64,000 bases of DNA from DASXVU01 sp963732855 (GCA_963732855.1 CAVTBB010000002.1:558001-622000), one strand, 5' to 3'; shown: positions 27,487 through 36,911, counted from the stretch's first letter. The notes: generated from the letters alone by a model not told the origin. Translations and numbers: made by a program.

Positions 27487-27570
27487 TGCGGGGGAAGGGA
27501 TTCGAACCCTCGAACCGCTAGGGACAGAATCTTAAGTCCTGCGCCGTTGGCCGAGCTTGGCTACCCCCGC
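27487..27570 (-). tRNA. tRNA-Leu (anticodon UAA)
   Basis: The reverse strand folds as a class II tRNA. The acceptor stem is GCGGGGG/CCCCCGC with discriminator A at 27487. There is a D-arm with AGC...GGCC, the anticodon loop CUUAAGA (anticodon UAA), a long variable arm (UCUGUCCCUAGCGGU region) and a T-arm with GGGUUCGAAUCCC. No CCA is encoded, as is usual in archaea, and no intron is seen. Confidence 0.93.
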
Positions 27571-27625
27571 TAAGCGTTCCAGTCGATGCCGTAGACACTA
27601 TTTCAGTCTTTTTGGAGGACCCCGA

Positions 27626-28982
27626 CTAAAGGATCTTACACATGTCCTCGCACTTCTCCAGCAATGGTCCAAGGCTCTGGTCTATGTATTCCTCCAGGGA
27701 TGGGTGGCCTATCTCACAGAGCTCATAATGGACCCGGACGATTGGTTTGTTCACCTTTATCACTCGGTTCAGGTCGATCGGCGTGCCGGCGACCACCACG
27801 TCGCAATCGGTGTTGTTGATCGTCTCCTGGAGCTCGTGCACTTGAGTTTCCCCGTACCCCATGGCCGGCAGTATCGGCCCCAGGTTAGTGAACTTCTTGA
27901 ACGTCTCGGCGATCGAACCGACCGCATATTTTCTGGGGTCTACCAGTTCCGCCGCGCCATTGTCCTCTGCAGCGATCGTCCCGGCCCCGTAGGCCATACC
28001 GCCGTGCGTGACGGTCGGGCCGTCCTCCACCACCAGCACTCTTTTTCCCCGGATCATTCGATGGATCGTCCACCTTGATCGGCGAGGCAGCCTCGATGAT
28101 CGTGGCGTCCGGGTTCAGCCACCTAATGTTCTCCTTCACCGTCAGAATGTCCTTCCGGTCGGCGGTGTTCACCTTGTTGATGACCACGACGTCGGCCATT
28201 CGCACGTTCGTCTCGCCCGGATGGTACAGCATCTCATGTCCGGGCCGGTGTGGGTCGGCAATCACTATGTGCAGGTTCGACTGGTAGAACGAGGTGTCGT
28301 TGTTCCCACCGTCCCAAACGATCACGTCTGATTCCTTTTCCGCCGCCCTCAATATCTTCTCATAATCGACGCCGGCGTACACCAAGATGCCTTTGTCGAT
28401 GAGCGGTTCGTACTCCTCGCGTTCCTCGATGGTGCACTCGTTCTTGTCCAGATCGTCGTACGTGGCGAAGCGCTGCACCGCCTGTTTCACCAGGTCGCCA
28501 TAGGGCATCGGATGACGGACGGCGGTCACCCTTAATCCCTTCTTTTTTAGGAAACGGCAGATCTTCCTGGTGGTCTGGCTCTTGCCGGCGCCGGTCCTCA
28601 CGGCGCAAACGCTTATCACTGGTTTGGACGACTGGAGGGTGATGGCCGGGTTGCCCATCAAGCGGAAATCCGCACCGTTGGCCAGAACAAGCGACGCCTT
28701 ATGCATCAGGTCGATGTGCGAGATATCGGAGTAAGCGAACACCACCTGCTCGACCTTCTCCTTGTGAATCAGCGAGACCAGGTCCGATTCGGGATGGATC
28801 ATGATCCCTTCCGGATACAGTTTCCCGGCCAGTTCGGCAGGGTATTTCCGGTCGGAAATGTTCGGTATCTGGGCGGCGGTGAATCCCACCACCTCGTACG
28901 ATTCGTTGTCCCGGAAGTAGGTGTTGAAGTTGTGAAAGTCCCTTCCCGCCGCACCCATGATGATGACCTTGATCTTCGTCAT
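27626..28982 (-). pseudogene. Cyclic 2,3-diphosphoglycerate synthetase-like GTPase, frameshifted
   Basis: Two frames make one protein of about 450 residues. The first (from ATG 28980-28982) has an N-terminal Rossmann-like part (KVIIMGAAGRDFHNF), the P-loop VCAVRTGAGKSQTTR, VIVWDGGNNDTSFY and DVVVINKVNTADRKDI. The second begins near 28057 with MIRGKRVLVVEDGPTVTHGG and runs through YGAGTIAAEDNGAAELVDPR to the stop at 27626. One extra base near 28055-28060 separates them. Family members make cyclic 2,3-diphosphoglycerate or act as unassigned GTPases. Both halves are well conserved, so a sequencing error or a very recent mutation is likely. Confidence 0.85.
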
Positions 28983-29157
28983 GCTATCCTCGCATCAGAT
29001 TGTGACCTGGGGATATTTCATGCTTCTGAGGAAATTGGAAGACCGAATGACAATGTCGCGAGAATGACCCAATAATGGCTCGAATATCTCTGGTCATCAT
29101 CCTAGTCATTCTTGGAAACATGAAATATGGAAAGCGTGTTCGTGCTTTGGCGATTGA

Positions 29158-30063
29158 GTGGATGGGAGAATAAACCCCAAAGATAACTGGGCGCTTTGGA
29201 TATTTGCCAGCCTGGTCCTCACCAATGTGTTCTGGGGCGCGTCCGGCGTAGCGGTCAAGGTCGCCCTGGACCAGCTGGACACCTTCGAGATCGTGGCTTA
29301 CCGGTTTATCACGGCAGCGATACTGCTGATCCTGATCACCCTGCTCTGGAAAGGCCGCCATGCGTTCAAGGTCGATAGAAAGGATCTGCCTTTCCTAGCC
29401 TTCCTCGCTTTCCTGGGCATACCACTGGAGTTCCTGCTTCAGGTTGTAGCGTTGGCGAACACCACGGTGACCAACTTCACCCTGATATTCTGCCTCGCCC
29501 CATTCTTCATTATCTTCACCTCGGCCGTCCTAATGAAGGAAAAGGTCACAAGGAACAAGATGCTTGGATCTGTCTTAGCATTCCTGGGTGTTGCCATGGT
29601 GGTCACTGTCAGTGGGTTCGCTCTTTCGGCCAATCTGCTGGGGGACAGCATGGCGCTTTTGTCAGTAGTGATCTGGGCTCTTTATACGGTGCTGGGAAAG
29701 CCGATCAACCAGCGATACACGACCCTTACGGTCCTGAACTGGGTGTTCATCTTCGGAGCGCTTGAGACATTACCGTTCCTTATCCTCTCGTCAGTCACGT
29801 TGCCCATGGCCTTCTCAGACCCCACATGGATCTCCATGGTGTTCCTCACTATTTTCTGCTCCCTGGTGGCGTTCTTCATGTACAACAACGGTGTGGAAAA
29901 ACTGCCGGCCTCCACGGTCGGCATGTTCATCTACCTCAATCCGCTGGCCGGGGTTCTCCTAGCAGCGATCGTCCTGGGTGAGTCGGTGACCATTTTCACC
30001 TTTGTGGGTATGGCGCTGATCATCCTCGGTATCTTTGTATCAGAGCGTTTTCAGATCAGGTAA
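29158..30063 (+). CDS. EamA-family (DMT) permease
   Basis: 301 residues from GTG 29158, with ten membrane helices arranged as two EamA repeats. Motifs include SLVLTNVFWGASGVAVKVA in the first helix, LAFLGIPLEFLLQVVALANT, and the mirrored second half, with AFFMYNNGVEKLPASTVGMF and NPLAGVLLAAIVLGESVT. The family exports or imports small metabolites such as amino acids. The start precedes the first helix by about ten residues, as expected. The zinc-ribbon gene follows on the same strand. Confidence 0.9.
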   Translation: MDGRINPKDNWALWIFASLVLTNVFWGASGVAVKVALDQLDTFEIVAYRFITAAILLILITLLWKGRHAFKVDRKDLPFLAFLAFLGIPLEFLLQVVALANTTVTNFTLIFCLAPFFIIFTSAVLMKEKVTRNKMLGSVLAFLGVAMVVTVSGFALSANLLGDSMALLSVVIWALYTVLGKPINQRYTTLTVLNWVFIFGALETLPFLILSSVTLPMAFSDPTWISMVFLTIFCSLVAFFMYNNGVEKLPASTVGMFIYLNPLAGVLLAAIVLGESVTIFTFVGMALIILGIFVSERFQIR

Positions 30064-30172
30064 CGCACCGTCGTCCGCTGAACTAAACCGCAGGCACCCC
30101 TCTCTTAAGGAAGGCTTGAAAGGTCCCACGTATTGGAAAAATATGTGTACTCACAGATTATTGTCTGCCCGA

Positions 30173-30628
30173 ATGAGCTACCGCATACCGCCGGCCAAAA
30201 TTTTGATCGAGGCGATATCCGAGGTTATCCGGGAAAAGCAGACGGTCGACTCCCAGAGGCTGTTGACCGAGCTGGTGCACAAGGCACTGAAGAAGAGAGA
30301 TTCAGATTATACGGCGAGCGAGATCCGGATACGCAAAGCGGCCGTCCTCAAAGGACCGATCAAGCTCCATATCCACTACCGGGAGACCACCGAGACGGCG
30401 ACGAAAGGACGTTGCCCGGTGTGCGGCTCCGAGACCATACAGATAAGGAACAAGACGCTCTTCGACGAGAGGGTGGACCTTGGTTTCCGCTGCACCAAAT
30501 GTCCCTACTGGACAGGCCAGATGAAACGTGTCCCGGTTCGTTATATCTTCAATGCGATGATCGAGGAAACGCCCCACCCCCCCAGACGCAAGACGAATGG
30601 GAAATACTCGCAATGGAAGTTCGCATAG
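30173..30628 (+). CDS. Zinc-ribbon protein of unknown function
   Basis: 151 residues from ATG 30173 (MSYRIPPAKILIEAISEVIR). The N-terminal 85 residues are helical and charged and look like a small DNA- or RNA-binding domain. They are followed by a four-cysteine ribbon, GRCPVCGSETIQ ... GFRCTKCPYWTGQ, and a basic tail. An upstream open extension overlapping the permease gene was rejected for lack of coding character. It could be a transcription factor or an RNA-associated protein; no family name can be given with confidence. Confidence 0.65.
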   Translation: MSYRIPPAKILIEAISEVIREKQTVDSQRLLTELVHKALKKRDSDYTASEIRIRKAAVLKGPIKLHIHYRETTETATKGRCPVCGSETIQIRNKTLFDERVDLGFRCTKCPYWTGQMKRVPVRYIFNAMIEETPHPPRRKTNGKYSQWKFA

Positions 30629-30823
30629 CCGCGACGATTCTCTGTTTTACATTCGCAAGGCAATATATCATATACCAGCGATTTCGTAATTTTATGTGTG
30701 GCGTCCTAAGTAGTTTTAGACCAATGGTTCCCCACCATGCTAAAAAGGATGCCACACCCCTAACCAAATGGTCTGGACGGTCTTCCCGACCAATTTAAGT
30801 ATCGTTCCTGCAATGGCATGATC

Positions 30824-31015
30824 ATGTGCGAGTCAACGGTCTTCGTGGAGGAGAACGGTGCGGTCAAGGAAGTCATGAAGGATGTCTCAAGGATCATAAT
30901 CAACGGCGATGAGACCGTCCTCACGGACATTCTGGGTCAGAGGATAGTCATCAACGGCATCAAGCTGAAAGAAGCGAACCTGATGAGCCATGGCATAGTC
31001 TTCGTGAGGATGTAG
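30824..31015 (+). CDS. cooT: CooT-family nickel-binding protein
   Basis: 63 residues starting MCESTVFVEENGAVKEVM. CooT proteins bind Ni(II) through the N-terminal Met-Cys, which is exactly preserved when ATG 30824 is used instead of ATG 30818. The following strands (ISRIIINGDETVLTDILGQR-like pattern, then GIKLKEANLMSHGIVFVRM) fit the small beta-barrel. The role is to supply nickel for CO dehydrogenase. The gene is 4 nt upstream of cooC, so the two form a maturation operon for the CODH/ACS encoded at 44042-48115. Confidence 0.85.
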   Translation: MCESTVFVEENGAVKEVMKDVSRIIINGDETVLTDILGQRIVINGIKLKEANLMSHGIVFVRM

Positions 31016-31019
31016 ACTG

Positions 31020-31805
31020 ATGAAGATAGCTATCGCCGGCAAGGGCGGGGTGGGCAAGACCACCGTTGCCGCGATGCTCGCGCGATTGTATGCCCGTCAA
31101 GGCAGCAAGGTGATCGCCATCGATGCTGACCCGGCAACCAGCCTGGCTTCCGCATTGGGCGTCCTGAAGAAGGACCGCGAGTCGATCACGCCGCTATCTG
31201 GCATGCTCGACCTCATAGAAGAACGGACGGGAGCGAGACCGGGCTCCAGCTATGGCGGCATGTTCAAGCTTAACCCCAAGGTGGACGACATCGTCGAACA
31301 ATACGGGGTCCGTGCTCCGGATGGGGTCACTTTGCTCGTCCTCGGAACGATCGAGACGCCGGGAAGCGGATGCTTCTGCCCCGAATCGTCATTGCTGAAG
31401 GCCCTCATGTCCCACGTCCTATCGGGGGATGAGGTCGTCATCATGGACATGGAGGCGGGATTAGAGCACCTTGGCCGCTCCACGGCCAGGAATGTCGATG
31501 TCATGCTGATCGTGGTCGAGCCGGGAATGCGTTCGGTAGACACCGCCACAACAATCGCTCGCATGGCCAAGGAGATAGGGGTAGGGAAGGTCTTCGTTAT
31601 CCTGAACAAGTGCACCTCGGAGAACGAGGAAGCGCTAGTCGCAAAGGAGCTGAAGAAGCATCAACTGGTGCTAATAGTGACATTGCCGAACTCGAACCTG
31701 ATACGGGGCGCTGACCTGCTTGGCGTTTCACCCATGGACATGCCCGGAATCGAGCCGCTGTTGCCGATATTCCAGTTCATCAAGGAACGGATAGATTCGC
31801 CTTAA
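31020..31805 (+). CDS. cooC: CooC-type nickel-insertion ATPase
   Basis: 261 residues. A deviant Walker A opens the protein (IAGKGGVGKTTVAAML), followed by VIAIDADPATSLASALG. The dimer-interface cysteine motif is in PGSGCFCPESSLL (C-x-C), and IMDMEAGLEHLGRSTARNVD is the Walker B and switch region. CooC uses ATP to insert nickel into CODH. It follows cooT by 4 nt. A second, distinct CooC-like gene lies at 51334-52083; one may serve the C-cluster and the other the A-cluster, as CooC and AcsF do in acetogens (inference). A T6 run after the stop (31814-31819) may end the transcript. Confidence 0.9.
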   Translation: MKIAIAGKGGVGKTTVAAMLARLYARQGSKVIAIDADPATSLASALGVLKKDRESITPLSGMLDLIEERTGARPGSSYGGMFKLNPKVDDIVEQYGVRAPDGVTLLVLGTIETPGSGCFCPESSLLKALMSHVLSGDEVVIMDMEAGLEHLGRSTARNVDVMLIVVEPGMRSVDTATTIARMAKEIGVGKVFVILNKCTSENEEALVAKELKKHQLVLIVTLPNSNLIRGADLLGVSPMDMPGIEPLLPIFQFIKERIDSP

Positions 31806-31925
31806 GAACAATATTTTTTAACAAACCATTTAATTCTCGATTGTCTGGACAGGATTCCCTATCGTTAATTTTGCGATGATTGGCAGCATTAAGCAATCGA
31901 CAATAGAATGGATGATCAAGGTAAG

Positions 31926-31955
31926 AATAAAAAAATGGATCGGGGCTTTCGCCCC
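31926..31955 (-). terminator. Terminator of the reverse-strand ABC exporter operon
   Basis: On the reverse strand GGGGC-GAAA-GCCCC is followed by GATCCATTTTTTTATTC, starting about ten nt after the permease stop codon at 31965. Confidence 0.8.
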
Positions 31956-31964
31956 CTAATTCGT

Positions 31965-32765
31965 TTACTTCTCCTTCAGTGCCCGCATCGCCACAATGAT
32001 CCCGATGACGACCAGCGTGACCGAGAAAACCAAGAGGCCGATGATGTCGACCTCTAGGGAATAAATTCCCACCGAGCCAGAGAATAGCAGCTGCCTCATT
32101 CCGTCGACAGCCAGTGTGAGCGGGTTCAGCTTAGCCGCCGTTTGTAGCCAGTCAGGCATCCCACCTATCGGGAACAACGCCGCTGATGCGAACATTAGCG
32201 GCAGGTTCAGCAGGTTGATGACCGCGAACAAGGTCTCCTGGGTCTTGATCGTGAGAGATATCGCCACGAAAATGGCTGCGAATGCCGTTGACAGCAGCAC
32301 CAAGATCAACAACATTCCGAGCGCTTCCAGGACACCGAAGTTAGACGTGATCGTCAGGCCGATCAATCCTGGGATCTGGGTGAAGACCAATGCTATCAAC
32401 AGCACCATTATTGACGATATGACCGCTCTGATCATCGCAGCCACGACCCTGGATACAGGGATCGAACCTCTTGGTATGGGTGCGGCCCGAAGCTTGTTCA
32501 GGAAACCGAACCGGCGGTCCCAGACAATCGACATGCCAGCGAACATGCAGGTGAACAGTGCGGTAACTGCCAGAATACCTACCGACATGTATGATATGTA
32601 GTCAGGAGCACCATTTAGGGAGGCCGGGGGCAACCTGATCGGGAACGCCTGGCCGAAGAGGCCCAGCCAGACTACGGGCTGGATCAGCATCATGAATATC
32701 TGGATCTTATTCCGGTACCAGTGCTTCAGCTCCCGGACCGTCAGTGCTATCGTTTCACGGATCAT
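31965..32765 (-). CDS. ABC-2 permease (daunorubicin-exporter-like)
   Basis: 266 residues with six membrane helices. ELKHWYRNKIQIFMMLIQPV at the start and FLNKLRAAPIPRGSIPVSRV in the first cytoplasmic loop are typical of DrrB-like permeases, as are the later motifs NLLNLPLMFASAALFPIGGM and PDWLQTAAKLNPLTLAVDGM. It forms the membrane part of an exporter with the ATPase encoded directly upstream. A hydrophobic drug or lipid is the usual cargo; nothing decides it here. Confidence 0.9.
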   Translation of the reverse strand: MIRETIALTVRELKHWYRNKIQIFMMLIQPVVWLGLFGQAFPIRLPPASLNGAPDYISYMSVGILAVTALFTCMFAGMSIVWDRRFGFLNKLRAAPIPRGSIPVSRVVAAMIRAVISSIMVLLIALVFTQIPGLIGLTITSNFGVLEALGMLLILVLLSTAFAAIFVAISLTIKTQETLFAVINLLNLPLMFASAALFPIGGMPDWLQTAAKLNPLTLAVDGMRQLLFSGSVGIYSLEVDIIGLLVFSVTLVVIGIIVAMRALKEK

Positions 32766-33764
32766 CTAGCCCGACCTCCTCATCTGGCGGGCGTTCGCCA
32801 TCTTGTCGAAACTTCCCGCTTGTTCCGCGTCGCGCAATGACCGGCCGGTGTACTCCAGGAACACTTGGTCCATGTTCGGCCGCTCCAGGGTGACATATGT
32901 GACCTTGCCGCCGCTCTTCGATATCTCCTGAAGCAACGGCGCAGTAACGGTCTCACCGTTCAGCACCTTGACCCGGTAGGAATCCCCTTCCCTCTTTACG
33001 CTTATCACGCCTTCTACCGACTGGATCGCTCCGGTGTAGTCCACATCCCCACCGATCTTGACCGAGATGACGTCTCCGCCCAGCGACTCCTTCAGCTTAT
33101 GCGGCGTGTCCATCGCCATGATCTTGCCCTTGTCGATAATACCGATGCGATCGCACAGGTTGTCCGCCTCCTCGAGGTAGTGGGTGGTCATGAACACGGT
33201 CATGTTCGAGCTCTTCTTCAGCTCCCGGATATGCTCCCACATGGTCGTACGTGTCTGGATGTCCAGTCCCAGCGTTGGCTCGTCCAGGAACAACACCTTC
33301 GGCCGGTGTATCAATCCCTCCGCCAGTTCCAGGCGCTTCCTCATTCCGCCGGAGTAGGTCTTGACCAATCGACCAGCTGCCTCTTCCAGCTTTACCAGCC
33401 TTAGTAGCTCCTCGATCCTTTCCTTGGCTATCTTCGGCTCGACGCCATATAACGTCGCCTGCAGTTCCATGTTCTCCCTGCCGGTCAGGTCGTCATCGAC
33501 CGTCAGTTCCTGAGGCACCAACCCGATGGATCGGCGCACTTCGGTGGGCTGTTTAACTGCGTCGTAACCGCAAACCTTGCACTCACCGCTGGTCGGCAGC
33601 AAGAGCGTCGTCAGCATCTTGATGGTGGTGGTCTTGCCCGCGCCGTTCGGACCGAGGAAACCAAAGACCTCCCCCTCTGCCACTTCGAAAGATACCCCGT
33701 CCACCGCCTGGATGGAACCATTGTAGACCTTGACCAGGTTCTTAACTTCTATAATTGCCGCCAT
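32766..33764 (-). CDS. ABC ATPase (DrrA-like)
   Basis: 332 residues. Walker A GPNGAGKTTTIKML, signature TYSGGMRKRLELAEG, Walker B VLFLDEPTLGLD and the H-loop TTHYLEEAD are all intact. The DrrA-type C-terminal extension (about residues 225-332) ends with PNMDQVFLEYTGRSLRDAE. It energises the permease whose start follows its stop with no gap. The operon starts with the PadR gene four nt upstream, so the exporter is probably controlled by that regulator. Confidence 0.93.
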   Translation of the reverse strand: MAAIIEVKNLVKVYNGSIQAVDGVSFEVAEGEVFGFLGPNGAGKTTTIKMLTTLLLPTSGECKVCGYDAVKQPTEVRRSIGLVPQELTVDDDLTGRENMELQATLYGVEPKIAKERIEELLRLVKLEEAAGRLVKTYSGGMRKRLELAEGLIHRPKVLFLDEPTLGLDIQTRTTMWEHIRELKKSSNMTVFMTTHYLEEADNLCDRIGIIDKGKIMAMDTPHKLKESLGGDVISVKIGGDVDYTGAIQSVEGVISVKREGDSYRVKVLNGETVTAPLLQEISKSGGKVTYVTLERPNMDQVFLEYTGRSLRDAEQAGSFDKMANARQMRRSG

Positions 33765-33768
33765 ATAG

Positions 33769-34377
33769 TTACCCCTTTTTTTCTATGGAATCGAGGACCG
33801 TGTCGGTCCTGTCATCCATCGTCTCTCTGTCCGACTCGCTGTCCCCCGCCTGCTGGTACTTTGCGATCGCCCGCTCTATGCCTCGGAGGTGCAAGTTCAT
33901 CATCTTCTTCGCCTGCCTCAGCAACTCCAGGCGCTCCTTGACCGACAGGTCGTCCCTGAGCAATGAGGCCAGATGGAGAGGAAGTTGCATCACCACATCG
34001 ATCTGTTCTTGTGTAGCCACGCTGTGATCGACTGTCTCGGAGGCCGCCTTCCCCAAGAAACTGAAGTAGCGTCCCATGAACTGGGCCTCCTGCGAGATCG
34101 ATTTGAGATTCTCCAGCATCCAGTCGCTCCCTTCATTGGTCAGGGAATAGTATTCCTTCCCTTCCCTCATATCGGAGAGGATCAGCTTCTGCTCTTCCAG
34201 CCGCTTCAGAGCGGGATAGATTGCACCGGTCTGCGGCTCCCAGAACCCTTGGAACTCCTCCCTCAGGACCTTGAGCACCTCATAGCCGTACATAGGGCCC
34301 TTTCTGAGAATGACAAGCATCAGGAACTGGGGGGGGCTTATGCGATTGCCTTTATACGCGTAATGTCGTCCTATCAT
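33769..34377 (-). CDS. PadR-family transcription regulator
   Basis: 202 residues. The N-terminal winged helix is PadR-type: SPPQFLMLVILRKGPMYGYE, then EFQGFWEPQTGAIYPALKRL, EEQKLILSDMREGKEYYSLT. The C-terminal half is a long helical dimerisation and sensing domain. It is the first gene of the three-gene exporter operon (4-nt and 0-nt spacings). PadR proteins usually repress a linked exporter until a ligand is bound, which is the likely role here. Confidence 0.9.
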   Translation of the reverse strand: MIGRHYAYKGNRISPPQFLMLVILRKGPMYGYEVLKVLREEFQGFWEPQTGAIYPALKRLEEQKLILSDMREGKEYYSLTNEGSDWMLENLKSISQEAQFMGRYFSFLGKAASETVDHSVATQEQIDVVMQLPLHLASLLRDDLSVKERLELLRQAKKMMNLHLRGIERAIAKYQQAGDSESDRETMDDRTDTVLDSIEKKG

Positions 34378-34410
34378 CGTTCACCTGGTCTTCATAATTA
34401 GGTATGAATC

Positions 34411-34434
34411 TACTTAGTTGACTCCTACCTAGTA
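34411..34434 (-). promoter_or_regulatory. Possible PadR operator over the operon start
   Basis: TACTTAG and CTAGTA form an imperfect inverted repeat spaced by 11 nt. On the reverse strand an AT-rich TATA-like stretch (TTTATTATAGTATAT) lies just upstream at about 34436-34452, so the repeat would overlap the transcription start of the operon. This is a plausible autoregulatory site, judged by eye only. Confidence 0.35.
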
Positions 34435-34544
34435 GAGATATACTATAATAAATGATTTTCCTTCTAATCCAAACGAAATCACGTTCGTCCGGTACCAAGC
34501 GTTCCAGGATATGGTTTTAAGTATCGCGGTCCATCGCCCAGCCA

Positions 34545-35192
34545 ATGGATATGATCAACATTCCGGACGACCTTTGGGACGACTGGTCCTGGTTCGTAAC
34601 GCCGCACGAGCTGCGCTGTACGGTGGTCGAGGACGAGAAGATCATCGAGCAGGCGAAGGTGGCGGTGACCCCCGTCTATACGTTGAACCTGCCAAAGATG
34701 GTGATGAACGACGTGGCGCTAGCCTCCCGCCTGGAGCAGACGAATGTGGGAATAGTTGATACTGGCGTCATTTGCCGGGATGTTCACCTGACCCCCGAGA
34801 CGCTAACACAGACCATCTCCGGCCTTCTGCTCCACTGTCCGTTGGTGGTCAGGAAGGCCGAGGGCACGGGCGAGACGCCGTTCTCCGACGTGTCCGATGG
34901 CTTGGAGATCTGCTTCTACAATCCCTTAATGATCGAGGACGACCAGGGCAGCAAAGACCTGTTCTGCATGGAACCTCCCAGCCGCTGCATCGAGGAACTC
35001 TCGATGGACGCTACCGAAGGAAAGCTAGCAGTGGCGGTCCGGGCAGCCATCGACGAGCTCGCTGCTCGTTCACTCATCGACGTTGAGGACGGTGTCGTAG
35101 TAAGGATCACCGAAAAGGGCAAACGCCTCATCGAGACCGAGCCCCTCAACGACCGGGTGACGTGCGCATATCAGCTGCGACCGATGGAGTAG
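34545..35192 (+). CDS. Unrecognised protein with C-terminal winged-helix-like end
   Basis: 215 residues from ATG 34545 (MDMINIPDDLWDDWSWFVTP). Residues 1-150 are mixed alpha/beta with scattered cysteines (VGIVDTGVICRDVHL, LHCPLVVRK, LEICFYNPLMIED, LFCMEPPSRC). The last 60 residues, KLAVAVRAAIDELAARSLID then VVRITEKGKRLIE, look like a winged helix. The gene is divergent from the PadR operon. No family is recognised. Codon use and the clean long frame make a real gene very likely. Confidence 0.7.
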   Translation: MDMINIPDDLWDDWSWFVTPHELRCTVVEDEKIIEQAKVAVTPVYTLNLPKMVMNDVALASRLEQTNVGIVDTGVICRDVHLTPETLTQTISGLLLHCPLVVRKAEGTGETPFSDVSDGLEICFYNPLMIEDDQGSKDLFCMEPPSRCIEELSMDATEGKLAVAVRAAIDELAARSLIDVEDGVVVRITEKGKRLIETEPLNDRVTCAYQLRPME

Positions 35193-35324
35193 GAAATCAA
35201 ACCTTCTTGCTAGAAATGATCTCTCACATGGTCCGTGAGAATCGTTGTCTTCGTTCAATATCGGGAGATCATTTCATAGAATGGCAGACGTCTTTATTAA
35301 TACCTATAATCCCTGATATAATCG

Positions 35325-36086
35325 ATGTCGGAAAATGAGCATGATCGACAGTTCATTATGCCACCGATCGTCCAAGTTGACAATTATTCTTATTCGGGAT
35401 GCAGATCTTATTCAGAATACAACTATCTCCGTCCTGGATGGGCGTCTAAGTTCAAGATCGCCCATTTTAAAATGGCACTGAAACTCGCGAAGGAGATACC
35501 GAAGGAATCCAGCGTCATCGATTTCGGGTGCTGTGACGGGGTCTTCCTGCCAACATTGTCCCGCTACTTCGATGATGTGGTAGGGTTGGACCTACGTCCT
35601 GAGTTCATCGAGATGGCCAAGATCGTTGTGAAAGATGCGAGCAACGTCAAGGCCATCGCTACTGGTTGTTTGAGCATCAGTGATATCCAGGACCGATTAG
35701 GTAAGAAGTACGATCTGATGTTTATCCTGGAGGTCCTGGAACATGTTGGAGATAGGGGTAACCAATACCCTTCGAGGATGAAGTTCCTCAAAGAGATATC
35801 GGTACTGGCAGACAGGGCGATCATCACCATACCGAAGATGACGGGCGCCTCGTTCCTGATGCAACGAGCGGGATTCCGATGCCTCGGTGTAAAGTCGGAC
35901 AAGATGACGACCGGCCAATTGCTTAAAGCCGGGTTTTTCTCAGATACTCAAAGCCTTGATGCCAGATGGAACCACGGGCATATCGGTTTCAATGACAAGC
36001 TCTTTGAAAAAACACTGAAGGAGAACTTCAAGATCATTAAAAGGAAAAAGGATTTGTTCCAAAATGGCTACCTGATCGAGCTCTGA
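35325..36086 (+). CDS. SAM-dependent methyltransferase
   Basis: 253 residues from ATG 35325. Class I methyltransferase motifs: VIDFGCCDGVFLPTLSRYF (motif I), VVGLDLRPEFIEMAK (motif II), YDLMFILEVLEHVGD (motif IV) and ADRAIITIPKM (motif V). The N-terminal region (YSGCRSYSEYNYLRPGWASK) and C-terminal DLFQNGYLIEL are typical of small-molecule or lipid methyltransferases of the Methyltransf_11/23 type. The substrate is not identifiable. It stands alone and converges with the hemerythrin gene. Confidence 0.88.
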   Translation: MSENEHDRQFIMPPIVQVDNYSYSGCRSYSEYNYLRPGWASKFKIAHFKMALKLAKEIPKESSVIDFGCCDGVFLPTLSRYFDDVVGLDLRPEFIEMAKIVVKDASNVKAIATGCLSISDIQDRLGKKYDLMFILEVLEHVGDRGNQYPSRMKFLKEISVLADRAIITIPKMTGASFLMQRAGFRCLGVKSDKMTTGQLLKAGFFSDTQSLDARWNHGHIGFNDKLFEKTLKENFKIIKRKKDLFQNGYLIEL

Positions 36087-36095
36087 TAAAATATA

Positions 36096-36743
36096 TCACC
36101 GTCCCAAATCAGGTGAACGCTGAACAAGGTCAGTCCATTCTCCGGATGGGATAGCTTTTCGAATTAGCGATTTGAACATCTCGAAAACATTAGGCGGCAT
36201 CAAGACCTTCCAAATCCCGGCCATGACAGCCCGCTCCTCAAGATTGATCAAAGGGAACATCCACTGAACGAACATCGAGGATTTCTCCGCCGGTATGGAA
36301 CTGGACATGTGCCCGACCATGGAGAATTGGGCAGGCATGGATAGGTGCTCTCGTAAAAGAGGGTACAAGAACGAGTCCTCCTTGTCGAGGTGCAGCCTCA
36401 AATGCTGGTTCATGGCAGCGGTCTCTCTGGCGGCGCTCAGATCATCCGGACCTTGGCGCAGCCGCTCCAGGCCGCTCACCAAACGGTCCAGTTCGCGATG
36501 GTCCATGATATAGGTTTTCGTCAATAGAGGCGCAAACTCATCGACCGCCGGGAACACCGCTTCCTCCTCCCCTCTCGCATGGAAATCCAGGATTTCACCC
36601 AGGATGTGGAATCTGTCCAGGATATGGGAGATGTCCCCTTCACTTCGCGCCACCTTGTACGCCTCTTGGTCGATCTGAAGCATATCGCGACGAAATGCGT
36701 TATGTACGCAGAGCACACCATCGACGGGTCCCGTCATTTTCAT
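36096..36743 (-). CDS. Hemerythrin-domain (HHE) protein
   Basis: 215 residues. The first 140 form a four-helix HHE bundle with the expected metal ligands: H near 14 (GVLCVHNAFRRD), H and E near 54-58 (LDFHARGEEEAVFP), H near 81 (YIMDHRELDRL), and H and D/E near 115-121 (LRLHLDKEDSFLYPLL). A non-haem di-iron site could bind oxygen or nitric oxide or serve in iron handling. The C-terminal 75 residues (QWMFPLINLEERAVMAGIWK) resemble a second HHE-like helical region. In an anaerobe this may protect oxygen-sensitive enzymes. Confidence 0.85.
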   Translation of the reverse strand: MKMTGPVDGVLCVHNAFRRDMLQIDQEAYKVARSEGDISHILDRFHILGEILDFHARGEEEAVFPAVDEFAPLLTKTYIMDHRELDRLVSGLERLRQGPDDLSAARETAAMNQHLRLHLDKEDSFLYPLLREHLSMPAQFSMVGHMSSSIPAEKSSMFVQWMFPLINLEERAVMAGIWKVLMPPNVFEMFKSLIRKAIPSGEWTDLVQRSPDLGR

Positions 36744-36911
36744 CTCAGATAATTTGATTTGAACCGCGACCTAATAAGGATATCCTAGACGCGTGGAATG
36801 CCGTTCGAAAGTTCACATACTTCGAAATTCAGTCCATATCCGAGTGGTCATCATGGTCTGTCCAGCATGATTTCTCTTCATGAGGGACATTGACAAGGTT
36901 TATCAAGCGAA

